This document shows positions 34,906-43,740 of a stretch of DNA of 64,000 nucleotides, piece by piece. The DNA is taken from positions 272,878 through 336,877 of the forward strand of contig JHUT02000002.1 in the NCBI GenBank assembly GCA_000690595.2, in the 5' to 3' direction. The notes below the pieces were generated by a model. It was not told the DNA's origin. It made no database searches and saw only the letters and a list, made by a program, of their open reading frames with translations. This DNA is from Natrinema mahii. GTDB lineage: Archaea; Halobacteriota; Halobacteria; Halobacteriales; Natrialbaceae. The translations under genes and the position numbers were made by a program. Numbering within the stretch: the stretch's first letter is position 1; each line of letters opens with the position of its first letter.

Positions 34906-35955
34906 ATGAGCGCTCAGGCCGAACGCAAGACCGAGAACCTTCCCCAGTGGAAGAAAGAGGAAGTCGCGGAGCTCGAGGAGATCATCGAGCGCTACGACAG
35001 CATCGGCATCGTCGGTATCGCCGGCATCCCCTCGAAACAGCTTCAGGACATGCGCCGCGACCTGTACGGCACGGCCCAGCTGCGGGTCAGCCGTAACACG
35101 CTCCAGACCCGCGCGCTGGAAGACGCCGGCCTCGGCGACCTCGTCGAACACGTCGAGGGTCAGGTCGGTATCGTCGGCACGAACGAGAACCCGTTCTCGC
35201 TGTACAAGGAGCTCGAGGCGTCGAAGACGCCGGCACCGATCAACGAGGGCGAGGTCGCGCCGAACGACATCGTGATCCCCGAAGGGGACACCGGTGTCGA
35301 TCCGGGGCCGTTCGTCGGCGAACTCCAGAGCATCGGCGCGAACGCGCGCATCGAGGACGGCTCGATTCAGGTCATGGAGGACTCGACGGTCTTAGCGGCC
35401 GGCGAGGAAGTCTCCGCGGATCTGGCCAACGTCCTCAACGAACTCGGGATCGAGCCCAAGGAAGTCGGGCTCGACCTGCGCGCCGTCGTCGCCGACGGTG
35501 TTCGCTTCGACCCCGAGGACCTCGACATCGACGTCGAGGCCTACGAGAGCGACGTGTCGACGGCTGCCGCCCGCGCACGGAACCTCGCGGTCAACGCGAG
35601 CTTCCCGACCGCGAGCACGGCCCCGACGCTCATCGCCAAGGCCACGGGCGAGGCCAAGAGCCTCGGCCTGCAGGCCGCCATCGAGGACGAAGAGCTGATG
35701 CCCGACCTCGTCAGCAAGGCCGACGCACAGCTGCGTGCGCTCGCGGCCCAGATCGACGACGAGGATGCCCTGCCGGAGGAACTGCAGGACGTCGATGCGG
35801 CCGCCCAGCCGGCGGCCGCCGACGAGGGCGACGCTGACGACGAATCGGCAGACGACCAGACGGACGAGACCGAGGCCGACGACGCCGACGCCGACGACGA
35901 TGACGACGAAGACGACGGCGACGGCGCGGCCGGTCTCGGCGAGATGTTCGGATAA
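34906..35955 (+). CDS. rpl10: 50S ribosomal protein L10 (P0)
   Basis: A 349-aa archaeal uL10/P0, base of the stalk that holds L12 dimers. The rRNA-binding N-terminus ([20 protein letters not shown]) and the archaeal insertion domain are present. The long C-terminus ends in an Asp/Glu/Ala run and [10 protein letters not shown], the tail shared with L12 that binds translation factors. The ATG immediately follows the rpl1 TAA. Confidence 0.95.
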   Translation: MSAQAERKTENLPQWKKEEVAELEEIIERYDSIGIVGIAGIPSKQLQDMRRDLYGTAQLRVSRNTLQTRALEDAGLGDLVEHVEGQVGIVGTNENPFSLYKELEASKTPAPINEGEVAPNDIVIPEGDTGVDPGPFVGELQSIGANARIEDGSIQVMEDSTVLAAGEEVSADLANVLNELGIEPKEVGLDLRAVVADGVRFDPEDLDIDVEAYESDVSTAAARARNLAVNASFPTASTAPTLIAKATGEAKSLGLQAAIEDEELMPDLVSKADAQLRALAAQIDDEDALPEELQDVDAAAQPAAADEGDADDESADDQTDETEADDADADDDDDEDDGDGAAGLGEMFG

Positions 35956-35973
35956 CTAACGGAGGACCCAACA

Positions 35974-36324
35974 ATGGAATACGTATACGCTGCACTCATC
36001 CTGAACGAATCGGGCGAAGAGATCAACGAAGACAACCTGACGAACGTGCTCGACGCCGCGGGCGTCGACGTCGAGGAGTCCCGCGTCAAGGCCCTCGTCG
36101 CCGCGCTCGAGGACGTCGACATCGACGACGCGGTCTCCGAGGCCGCAGCCGTCCCCGCCGGCGGGGCCGCCGCTGGCGGCGCTGCAGGTGCCGAGGAAGC
36201 TGCCGACGACGGCGACGACGAAGCCGAGGAAGCCGAAGAGACCAGCGACGTGCCGGACACGACGGACGACGACGACGAAGACGACGAGGCCGACGGCGAG
36301 GGTCTCGGCGAACTCTTCGGATAA
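35974..36324 (+). CDS. rpl12: 50S ribosomal protein L12 (P1)
   Basis: A 116-aa archaeal P1-type stalk protein. The N-terminal dimerisation helices ([20 protein letters not shown]) are followed by an Ala/Gly hinge ([20 protein letters not shown]), an extreme acidic stretch and the factor-binding tail EGLGELFG. Last gene of the L1-L10-L12 operon, 18 bp after rpl10, preceded by GGAGGA. Confidence 0.95.
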   Translation: MEYVYAALILNESGEEINEDNLTNVLDAAGVDVEESRVKALVAALEDVDIDDAVSEAAAVPAGGAAAGGAAGAEEAADDGDDEAEEAEETSDVPDTTDDDDEDDEADGEGLGELFG

Positions 36325-36779
36325 CGTTCCCGTCGGTTCGGCTCCGACGAGTTGCAATCCCGAATTTTCTTTCGACTCGAGATCGAGTGGCGACGCCGAT
36401 CGAGGCCGAAACCGGAATCAGATTGTCTCCGAGAGTGGCGATGGTGAGTACAGTAGCGGTCAGGCTACTTACTGAGCGACGATTAATTACGGGGCCGAGA
36501 CCAATACACCCGGCGACGTTGGTGGGACGATTGAGGGTTGAGTCGACGGTAAGAACGCGTTTGAGTGCGATGAAGGCCACATCTCTCTGTGACTACCACC
36601 TCGTATCCCTTCTTCAGATCTTGTATTTCTTGCTAAGATCAATCTCAGGACACGTACTGGTGCGTCCCCGAGGACATTAGCGGTCACCGTCTCTTGAAGA
36701 TCCGTGATAGATATCCTATTTATCCAAGTATAATTTTATATAGAAAGTATTAATATAATATGTTTTAAACTTGGCTTTG
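36325..36779. other. AT-rich spacer at the edge of the accessory island
   Basis: About 455 bp without a convincing gene; short frames on both strands lack protein-like composition. GC falls steadily after rpl12. TTATATAG at 36737-36744 followed by TATTAATATAATATG looks like a promoter for the split halocin gene. Confidence 0.5.
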
Positions 36780-37758
36780 ATGACACGAGAAGAAGACGAT
36801 AATGGTAGTGACGGTACCCCATCATTCAATCGACGTAACGCATTACAAACAATCAGTGGGGGAATGTTCGCCCTAACTGGACTCTCAGGAACCGGGGGTG
36901 CTATAGTAGCCGCTGAAAGTCATTGCACACCTGATCGCACGATAGCGTTGCGATCAGTGTGTAAATCGTTTCAACGGCTACTATAGCCAATCAGATACAG
37001 ATGATGTCCCCCTTCCAGATGTAGAAGAGCTATCCGGCGATGAAAAGAAAAAATACATTTTGAAGGCATCGGCCTCTCCTGAATACAAAACGTTACTGCG
37101 AGAGTCGTCGATAGTTTCTCGCCGGTCAGTCCAACTCGATGATTCCAGAGTAGTGCGTTCGGAGTGGAAAGAGTCCTCAAAAGAAAGCGGCCCACGGCAC
37201 ATCGTCGAATTCCCTGTGAAATCTTCTCCAGATCGCGGTCGAAAAGGAAGAACAACAGACGATGAAGACGGAGATACAGTTGTCAACGTAGTATTCGAAT
37301 CGGATGGTTCGGTCTCAGCCAAGGCGACACGCTTCAAGGATGGTGAAGACGGTGATATCACAATACAACTTGATGTAACGACCAACGAGGTTACTGCTCA
37401 GCGAGCGAGTAACCAAGGAGGCGTTAGATTAGAATCGACGACTGAAACAGTCAATCCCTCAAAGGGGGTATACCCAACCGACCCCTCGGAAGTGACGATA
37501 CAGGGGCACGGTTGTGGATGCACATTGAAATGCAGTCTCTGTGTTCAGATATACAAACATGTCTGTAAGCATGGGTGTTGGGGAGGTGCTTCAACTATCT
37601 GCGCAGTACTTGATATTGGCGGTATCCCAGGAAGTCTCACGTGTGCGACTATCGCAAGAACCGTGTGCAGGAAAGAAACATCGAGTTGGGATTGCGGTAG
37701 TCTGGCAGCCCAGAAGTTCTGCAACAAGAACTTCGACCTCTGTGACGCAGTTCTATAA
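36780..37758 (+). pseudogene. halocin C8-like bacteriocin precursor, split by an 86-bp repeat
   Basis: Part 1 (from ATG 36780): a 40-residue start with Tat motif, NRRNALQTISGGMFALTGLS. Part 2 (after 36987, other frame): propeptide region (LPDVEELSGDEKKKYILKAS, then PRHIVEFPVKSS) and a C-terminal Cys-rich peptide from ~37500 with 12 cysteines (CGCTLKCSLC; HVCKHGCWGGASTIC; CGSLAAQKFC). This order and Cys pattern match halocin C8 precursors, whose mature peptide has 10 Cys and kills other haloarchaea. The repeat (36901-36986) breaks the frame; removing 85 bp would rejoin the parts as GTGG-AQ-SDTDD, giving ~296 aa. AT-rich compared with neighbours. Confidence 0.75.
36901..36986. repeat. 86-bp palindromic repeat family 1, copy B (inside halocin gene)
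   Basis: CTATAGTAGCCGCTGAAA at the left and TTTCAACGGCTACTATAG at the right are near-perfect inverted arms; CACCTGATCGCA / TGCGATCAGTGTGT are the inner arms. It is the reverse complement of copy A, with ~93% identity by eye. It has no gene of its own. Insertion adds a frameshift and stop codons to the halocin gene. No clear target duplication is seen. Confidence 0.9.
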
Positions 37759-37811
37759 GTTCAACATCCTACAATCACCTACTTTATTAATTGACATTAT
37801 AGTATTTATTT

Positions 37812-37997
37812 CTATAGGATTCCTCGACAATAGTTGTAAGAAGCTACGAGTAGTATGAACCCAACCCCTATAATGATACTTTCGGCTGCCAGCCCAAATA
37901 TACTGCCCCGACCAAACATAAAATTCACCAAAAAGTAGATGACAATAAGAATTAATCCCTGTTCCACGATGACTCTCTTTTCATTCGACTCCAACAT
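37812..37997 (-). CDS. two-helix membrane miniprotein next to halocin gene
   Basis: 61 aa, convergent to the halocin gene. Two strong helices (VEQGLILIVIYFLVNFMFG; AESIIIGVGFILLVASYNY), basic N-terminus, AT-rich codons like the halocin gene. Its place suggests a possible immunity or accessory protein, but C8-type immunity is normally carried within the precursor, so this is a guess. Could also be spurious. Confidence 0.4.
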   Translation of the reverse strand: MLESNEKRVIVEQGLILIVIYFLVNFMFGRGSIFGLAAESIIIGVGFILLVASYNYCRGIL

Positions 37998-38129
37998 ATT
38001 TCCGAATTAATATTGGGTATATTAAATGTCTTGCTTTTGTATAGCGTGCCAGAACCAAGTCACGTCACGAGGGTCGTCCAAAATTGAGGGTATAATGTGG
38101 TTCAGTCCGACCGGTACCACCATATCAGG

Positions 38130-38455
38130 TCGTGTGCATTAACAGCAGCGACGACCGGCGAGCGAGCGGCCCGCCTTGAGACCCTGTCGACGCTCAGCGA
38201 GACTGCTTTGAGCCCGTGGGAGGGTGATCTCGGCGAGCATTACGGGGGACTCGAGGAAACCCACATCGACGGCTTCGAGCAACACAAACGACGGATTCAC
38301 GGTCCAACCGTGACGACTTGCTCGACGCGTTCGTACTCGCGGCTACGTCGCAAGCGAGCAATCTCCGGCGGCTCTCGTCGTTGCGGATAGCGCGATTTCA
38401 ACCGACGACGAGACCGGCTTCCCCCAGGAAATCGTCGATCACGATCCGGAACAGT
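38130..38455 (+). pseudogene. decayed DUF429-like gene
   Basis: Three frames must be joined. The first reads ALSPWEGDLGEHYGGLEETH; from 38312 another frame reads DDLLDAFVLAATSQASNLRR; then ADSAISTDDETGFPQEIV follows in a third. The DDLLDAFVLA and DxETGxPQEIV segments resemble the C-terminus of DUF429 (RNase H-fold) proteins. No start or intact N-terminus remains. It marks the right side of the accessory island. Confidence 0.5.
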
Positions 38456-38503
38456 GAGGCGATGCCCGAGATCATATAAACGAAGCCGCGGCCAGAGCCG
38501 GAG

Positions 38504-39742
38504 ATGCCCGCGCCGATCGAAGCCGTGAGCGAGCCGGCAGTAACCCTCCAGTTGCTGGGCTGGGTACTGGCCGGCTCCCTACTGGGGTGTTGTAGCGGGC
38601 TCGTGCCGGGACTGCACGCCAACAACTTCGCGTTCCTGCTGGCCGGCGTCGTGCCGTCGGTCCCCGGCCCGCCGCTGTTCGTCGGCTGTGCGATGCTCGC
38701 GGCCGGCGTCGTCCACACGTTCCTGAACGCCGTCCCCGCGATGGCGCTGGGCGTCCCCGATGCGAAGATGGCGGTCACCGCACTGCCGGGGCATCGACTG
38801 GTCCTCGAGGGTCGGGGATACGAGGCGATCCGGCTCTCGGCGCTCGGGAGCCTCCTCGCCGTCCTCGCGGCGGTCCCGCTCGCGCTTCCCGTGACCGCGG
38901 TCGTGACGGCGGCGTATCCGACGGTACGGGCTCACCTCTCGCTGGTCCTCGCGATGGTGGCGGTGGCGCTGATCGCCTCGGAACCTACCCGGCGCGGTCG
39001 GCTCGGCGGCCTCGTCTCCTTCGCGCTGGCGACCGGACTCGGTGCGATCGCGCTGGACCTCTCGCCGGACGCCCCGCTCGAGGCTGGCGGCACCCTCGCA
39101 CCGCTTTTCGCCGGCCTGTTCGGCGCGCCGGTGTTGATCGACGCCGTTCGCGGGGGCGGCGTGCCGTGCCAGGAGGGCACGGCGGTCACGACCTCGCGAC
39201 GGTTCGTCGGGACGACGGCGGTCGCCGGCTCGCTCGCGGGTGCCGTCGTCGGCTACCTGCCGGGCATCTCGGCCGCCATCGCCGCCGTCGCCGTGCTGGC
39301 GGTCGTCCCGAACGGGGCCAGCGACCGCGGCTACGTCGTCGCGACCAGCGGCGTCGACACCTCGAACACGATTTTCGCGCTCTTCGCACTGGTTGCCATC
39401 GGGCAGCCCCGGACCGGCGTGCTGGTCGCCTTCGAGGGGACTGCCGCGCCGCTCGAGCTGCCGATCCTGCTCGCGGCCGTCGTCCTCGCAGGGCTGGTCG
39501 GGTTCGTCGCCGTGATCGTGCTGGGGGACGCGTACCTCGAGGTGGTCGGTCGGCTTCCCTACTGGCAGATTTCGGTCGCCGTCCTCGCCGTGTTGCTCGC
39601 GCTCTCGTACCTGTTTACCGGCGTCCTCGGAATCGCTATCTTCGCCGTCGCGACGGGGATCGGGATGGTCCCGGTACGCCTGCGGTGTCGCCGCGTCCAC
39701 CTGATGGGCGTCCTGATCGGCCCGCTGATGCTGGGGCTCTGA
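38504..39742 (+). CDS. TctA-family transporter permease
   Basis: A 412-aa polytopic protein with about 11 helices. It belongs to the archaeal TctA-like group (GCCSGLVPGLHANNFAFLLA, GVVHTFLNAVPAMALGVPDA, VVGYLPGISAAIAAVAVLAV). In tripartite tricarboxylate transporters TctA is the large membrane subunit; here no TctB or TctC is adjacent, typical of archaeal members. Substrate unknown. Confidence 0.85.
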   Translation: MPAPIEAVSEPAVTLQLLGWVLAGSLLGCCSGLVPGLHANNFAFLLAGVVPSVPGPPLFVGCAMLAAGVVHTFLNAVPAMALGVPDAKMAVTALPGHRLVLEGRGYEAIRLSALGSLLAVLAAVPLALPVTAVVTAAYPTVRAHLSLVLAMVAVALIASEPTRRGRLGGLVSFALATGLGAIALDLSPDAPLEAGGTLAPLFAGLFGAPVLIDAVRGGGVPCQEGTAVTTSRRFVGTTAVAGSLAGAVVGYLPGISAAIAAVAVLAVVPNGASDRGYVVATSGVDTSNTIFALFALVAIGQPRTGVLVAFEGTAAPLELPILLAAVVLAGLVGFVAVIVLGDAYLEVVGRLPYWQISVAVLAVLLALSYLFTGVLGIAIFAVATGIGMVPVRLRCRRVHLMGVLIGPLMLGL

Positions 39743-39766
39743 CCCGACTCGCGACCCGCGTGTCCC

Positions 39767-40618
39767 TCAGTCGTCGCTCGAGGCCGCGTCTCGAGCCGCG
39801 GCCACGAGTTCGTCGACCCGCGCCTCGGCGACCGGATTCGTCGTCTCGCCGCCGCGTTTGAGCGCGGTACCGACGATGACGCCGTCGGCACCCGCCGCGA
39901 GGCAGTCGCCGACCGTCTCGCTCGTGACGCCGCTGCCGACGAACACCGGGGGCTCGTCCGCGGCATCGGCGAGTACGTCGGCGACGCGCTCGATGTCCGC
40001 GAGCGACGTTTCGACCCCGGTCCCGGGCCCGGAGACGATCACGCCGTCGGCCCGTCCGCGTTCGACGGCCTCGAGCGCGGTGCGTTCGACGTCGCGCTCG
40101 CCGATCGGGCTCGCGTGCTTGACGTGGACGTCCGCGAGGATCGGGATGTCGGCCTCGAGCCGGTCGCGCAACCGGAGCGTCTCGTGGGCCCGCCCCTCGA
40201 GGACGCCCTGGTCGGTCGCGGCGCTACCGATGTGAACGTTGACGCGAACGAACGCGGCGTCGGCGGCCGCGGCGACCGACAGCGCCGCCGCGGCGTCGTT
40301 TCGGAGGACGTTGATCCCGATCGGAACGTCGACGGCCTCGGTGACGGCCGTCGCGATCGCGGTCAGCTCCGCGACGACGTGTTTCGGCACGTCGTCGGGA
40401 TAGAACGGGGCGTCCCCGAAGTTCTCGACGATAATCCCGTCGACCCCGCCGGCCTCGAGCCGGCGGGCGTCCTCGAGCGCGCGGGTACGGATGGCCTCGC
40501 GGTCATCCTCGTCGCCGTCGCCGAACCCCGGCGCGCCGGGCAGCGGCGGGAGATGGACCATGCCGATCACCGGGTGGGCCGCGTCGAATCGGTCCGCGAT
40601 GGCGGATACCGTTTCCAT
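39767..40618 (-). CDS. BtpA/SgcQ family TIM-barrel protein
   Basis: 283 aa. HPVIGMVHLPPLPGAPGFGD is the BtpA signature; GGVDGIIVENFGDAPFYPDD, ILADVHVKHASPIG and the C-terminal PPVFVGSGVTSETVGDCLAA complete a TIM barrel. Named after a cyanobacterial photosystem I biogenesis factor, archaeal members more likely act in sugar or nucleoside metabolism. Divergent from the OYE gene. Confidence 0.88.
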   Translation of the reverse strand: METVSAIADRFDAAHPVIGMVHLPPLPGAPGFGDGDEDDREAIRTRALEDARRLEAGGVDGIIVENFGDAPFYPDDVPKHVVAELTAIATAVTEAVDVPIGINVLRNDAAAALSVAAAADAAFVRVNVHIGSAATDQGVLEGRAHETLRLRDRLEADIPILADVHVKHASPIGERDVERTALEAVERGRADGVIVSGPGTGVETSLADIERVADVLADAADEPPVFVGSGVTSETVGDCLAAGADGVIVGTALKRGGETTNPVAEARVDELVAAARDAASSDD

Positions 40619-40734
40619 ATCGACGTTGGAACCGCGACGCCCATACCGGTACCGCGTTCGGCCGGGCCGGCGCGAGCCGGCAAGCCCCGCTCCCTCCGCG
40701 GCCGTTTTCCTCCTGCCGCGGATACGACCGGTCG

Positions 40735-41853
40735 ATGACTGACTTGCTTGCCGGACTGTCGTTGCGCGATCTCGAGACGCGGAACCGAATCGCCGTCTCG
40801 CCGATGTGTCAGTACTCCTGTGACCCCGACGGACTCGCGACCGAGTGGCACCGCGTCCACCTCGGGAGCCGGGCCGTCGGCGGGGCCGGCATCGTCATGA
40901 CCGAGGCGACCGCGGTCTCCCCCGAGGGGCGGATCACGCCCCACGATCTGGGCATCTGGAGCGACGACCACGCCGCGGCCCTCGAGCCGATCACGGAGTT
41001 CATCCGGGAGCAGGGCGGCGTGCCGGCGATCCAGCTCGCCCACGCGGGCCACAAAGCGAGCAAGGAGCGTCCGTGGGAGGGCCACGTCCCGATCCAGCCC
41101 GACGAAACGGGGCCCTCGGGGGCGGCCGGCTGGGAGGTACTCACGCCGTCGCCCGACGCCTATCCGCCCTTCGATGGCGACCGGCCGGCGATGCGGAAGG
41201 CCGACGCCGAGGACATCGAGGGCGTGATCGATGCCTACCGCGCGGCGGCCGAACGGTCGCTTGCGGCCGGCTTCGAGATCGCCGAGATCCACGCGGCCCA
41301 CGGCTACCTGCTCCACGAGTTCCTCTCGCCGGTTACGAACCGCCGCGAGGACGACTACGGCGGGAGCTTCGAGAACCGGACCCGGCTGGTCCGCGACGTC
41401 GTCGACGCCGTCCGCGAGGTCTGGCCCGACGACAAGCCGGTCTTCGTCCGGATTTCGGGGACCGACTGGCTCGACGATCGGGAGTCGTGGGATATCGAAC
41501 AGTCAGTGCGGCTGGCCGACGATCTCGCCGACCGCGGCGTCGATCTGGTCGACGTGAGTTCCGGCGGGCTCCACCCCGACCAGTCGATTTCGGGCGGTCC
41601 GAACTTCCAGGTGCCGCTGGCCGAGCAGGTCCGGGAGGGCACGGACGTCGCCGTCGGCGCGGTCGGCGGCGTCACCGAGCCCGAACAGGCCGACGCCCTG
41701 ATCCGCAACGAGCGAGCCGACCTCGTCCTCGTCGGCCGGGAGTTCCTGCGGGACCCGTACTTCGGGCTCCGCGCGACCGGCGACCTCGAGCGCGACCCCG
41801 ACGCGGTCGCCGAGGCGTGGCCGGTCCAGTACCGACGCGCAACCCAGCGATAA
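40735..41853 (+). CDS. NADH:flavin oxidoreductase (old yellow enzyme, YqjM class)
   Basis: A 372-aa FMN TIM barrel. RNRIAVSPMCQYSCDPDGLA holds the thermophilic-like Cys; QLAHAGHKAS, the substrate-binding HAAHGYLLHEFLSPVTNRRE and DDYGGSFENR are class markers. It reduces activated C=C bonds of enones or nitro compounds with NAD(P)H. Physiological substrate unknown. Confidence 0.92.
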   Translation: MTDLLAGLSLRDLETRNRIAVSPMCQYSCDPDGLATEWHRVHLGSRAVGGAGIVMTEATAVSPEGRITPHDLGIWSDDHAAALEPITEFIREQGGVPAIQLAHAGHKASKERPWEGHVPIQPDETGPSGAAGWEVLTPSPDAYPPFDGDRPAMRKADAEDIEGVIDAYRAAAERSLAAGFEIAEIHAAHGYLLHEFLSPVTNRREDDYGGSFENRTRLVRDVVDAVREVWPDDKPVFVRISGTDWLDDRESWDIEQSVRLADDLADRGVDLVDVSSGGLHPDQSISGGPNFQVPLAEQVREGTDVAVGAVGGVTEPEQADALIRNERADLVLVGREFLRDPYFGLRATGDLERDPDAVAEAWPVQYRRATQR

Positions 41854-41880
41854 CGGGTCCGCAAGCAGGTATCCCGACGG

Positions 41881-42669
41881 TCACTCTCCGTCGTAGCCGT
41901 CGAGCCAGCCCGTGACCGCCGACTGCAACGCGCCGGTCGTCGTCCCGACGTTCAGCAGCTGATAGCCGTTTTCCGCCTTTTCGTTGACGTCGTCCATCCC
42001 GAAGCCGAGGCCACCGACCGGGACGTCCGCCTCGATGGCGGCCGATCGGATCCGTTCGACGGCCTCCTCGACCTCTGGATGGTCGAATTCGCCCGGATGA
42101 CCCAGCGAGACCGAGAGATCGAGCGGGCCGATGAAGATGAAGCCGAGTTCGGGGACGGCGAGGATATCGTCGAGTTCGTCGAGCGCGGACTGCGTCTCGA
42201 TCGTGACCCCGACAACGACCGACTCGTCCTCGCTGGTCACGTAGTCGTCGGTCAGCCCCCAGCGGCTCGCTCGAGGGTTGGCCATGCCCCGGCGACCGGG
42301 TTCACCGTCGTACTCGAACCGGCCGGCCCGGACCGCCGCCTCGAGTTCCTCGCTGCTCCCGACCCGGGGGAGGAAGACGTTCCGCACGCCGGCGTCGAGT
42401 GCCTTCCGTACGAGCGCGGGATCGGTATCGGGGAGCCGAACGAGCAGTTCCGTCTCAGTGCCGTCGGCCGCCCGGAGCAGCTCCTCCAGCCGGCCGCCGT
42501 CGAAGGGACTCGGGCCGCCGTGTTCGAGGTCGATCCAGACGAAGTCGACGCCGAGCGCGGCGTAGAGTTCGACGACCGTCGGGCTGTACGTGTTCTCGAG
42601 GACGCCCAGCGCCACGTCGCCGGACTCGAGCGTCTCCCGAAGCGCGTTGGTTCGCGGATGCTGACTCAC
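41881..42669 (-). CDS. HpcH/HpaI family aldolase
   Basis: 262 aa from the GTG at 42669 (reads VSQHPRTNALRETLESGDVA). FVWIDLEHGGPSPFDGG, FLPRVGSSEELEAAVRAGRF and VGVTIETQSALDELDDILAV place it with class II pyruvate aldolases; Glu/Asp and His metal ligands are visible. It cleaves 2-keto-3-deoxy sugar acids or similar to pyruvate plus an aldehyde. A second GTG at 42690 is possible. Convergent with the OYE gene. Confidence 0.87.
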   Translation of the reverse strand: MSQHPRTNALRETLESGDVALGVLENTYSPTVVELYAALGVDFVWIDLEHGGPSPFDGGRLEELLRAADGTETELLVRLPDTDPALVRKALDAGVRNVFLPRVGSSEELEAAVRAGRFEYDGEPGRRGMANPRASRWGLTDDYVTSEDESVVVGVTIETQSALDELDDILAVPELGFIFIGPLDLSVSLGHPGEFDHPEVEEAVERIRSAAIEADVPVGGLGFGMDDVNEKAENGYQLLNVGTTTGALQSAVTGWLDGYDGE

Positions 42670-42748
42670 ATGTCCGACTACACCGGCCACGGACTAAAGA
42701 CCGGGGCCGAACGGGCGGCGGCGGGCGGCGTTCGGAGGCCGAACCGTC

Positions 42749-43312
42749 TCAGTCCTCTTTCCACTTGATCGAACAGCCTCGGGAGGGCTGCCACTCGAGG
42801 TCGACGTCCGCGCCGGCCAGTACGGCGTCGATCGCCTCGCGGATCTGGAAGCGACTCGGTTCGTCGTCGGGGTTGGGCGCGTCGTCGAGCCGGCCGTGGT
42901 AGGCCAGCCGGAACTCCCCGTTCTCGCGTTCGAACAGGAACGGATCCGGCGTACAGACTGCGCCGTAGGCTCGCGCAACCGCCTGACTCTCGTCGCGGAG
43001 GTAGGCGTCGTAGTCGATTCGGTCGTCTTCGACGAACTCCCGCATCTTCTCGAAGGAATCGTCGGGGTACTCCGCGGCGTCGTTGGGGTTGATCCCGACG
43101 ACCGAGACGTCATCGTACTCGGCGGCCAGCTCGTTCAGCAGGTCGAACTTCGCCTGCGCGTACGGGCAGTGGTTGCACGTGAACACGACCAGCAGCGCCT
43201 CGTCGTCGGTGAAAGAGTCGAGCGAGTAGGTCTCGCCGTCGACGCCCTCGAGGTCGAACTCGGGGGCGGGGTCGCCGGCCTCGAGTTCGGACTCGGACTC
43301 TGTGAGAACCAT
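42749..43312 (-). CDS. thioredoxin-fold peroxiredoxin-like protein
   Basis: 187 aa from ATG 43312. An AhpC/TSA-Redoxin domain (PAPEFDLEGVDGETYSLDSF) has the active-site-like FTCNHCPYAQAKF, a CxxC without the usual Trp. VCTPDPFLFERENGEFRLAY follows. The late Cys in PSRGCSIKWKED is conserved in this thioredoxin-like group. It probably acts in thiol redox, partner unknown. Confidence 0.85.
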   Translation of the reverse strand: MVLTESESELEAGDPAPEFDLEGVDGETYSLDSFTDDEALLVVFTCNHCPYAQAKFDLLNELAAEYDDVSVVGINPNDAAEYPDDSFEKMREFVEDDRIDYDAYLRDESQAVARAYGAVCTPDPFLFERENGEFRLAYHGRLDDAPNPDDEPSRFQIREAIDAVLAGADVDLEWQPSRGCSIKWKED

Positions 43313-43398
43313 AGTCGTCGATTCGTTTCGTTCGGCCTTAATCGTCACGTTCGGAGTGGTCGGTTCGAGTCCCGTCGACTCGAGACCGCCACAGCGGC

Positions 43399-43623
43399 CT
43401 AGCCGAACAGCTCCGCGAACTCGAGGAGCAAGCCGGGGACGACCAGCAGGGCGATTCCGCCGGCGATCAGGGCGAGCGGAACGATCAGGCCGATGTCGGT
43501 CAGCAGCCAGAGCCCGAGCCCGCCCAGGATCGCCAGCAGACCGACCAGTCGGAGCAGCCAGACGACAGCACCCTCGAGTTCCGAATCGGCGACGACGTCG
43601 GCGAGTTCGAGTACCTCGTCCAT
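43399..43623 (-). CDS. small membrane protein, unknown
   Basis: 74 aa from ATG 43623. A short acidic start (MDEVLELADVVADSELEGAV) then two helices (LLRLVGLLAILGGLGLWLLT; IVPLALIAGGIALLVVPGLL). Common haloarchaeal two-helix protein type; no known role. Confidence 0.65.
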   Translation of the reverse strand: MDEVLELADVVADSELEGAVVWLLRLVGLLAILGGLGLWLLTDIGLIVPLALIAGGIALLVVPGLLLEFAELFG

Positions 43624-43740
43624 AGCCGTTCGGGGCTGGCTCCCGAAGCCACTTAATTCCGGCGCCGTTCCGGCAGATTCGATCCGTCGCGTTCCCCGTG
43701 ACGACTTACATATTTGTACCCCGGGCCGCATCGACTGGGT

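Noticed and set aside
36387-36687. Short frames on both strands between rpl12 and the halocin gene
   Set aside because: No recognisable motif or start signal, composition not protein-like.
43361-43390. GGTTCGAGTCCC, resembling a tRNA T-arm
   Set aside because: No acceptor, D-arm or anticodon arm can be built around it.
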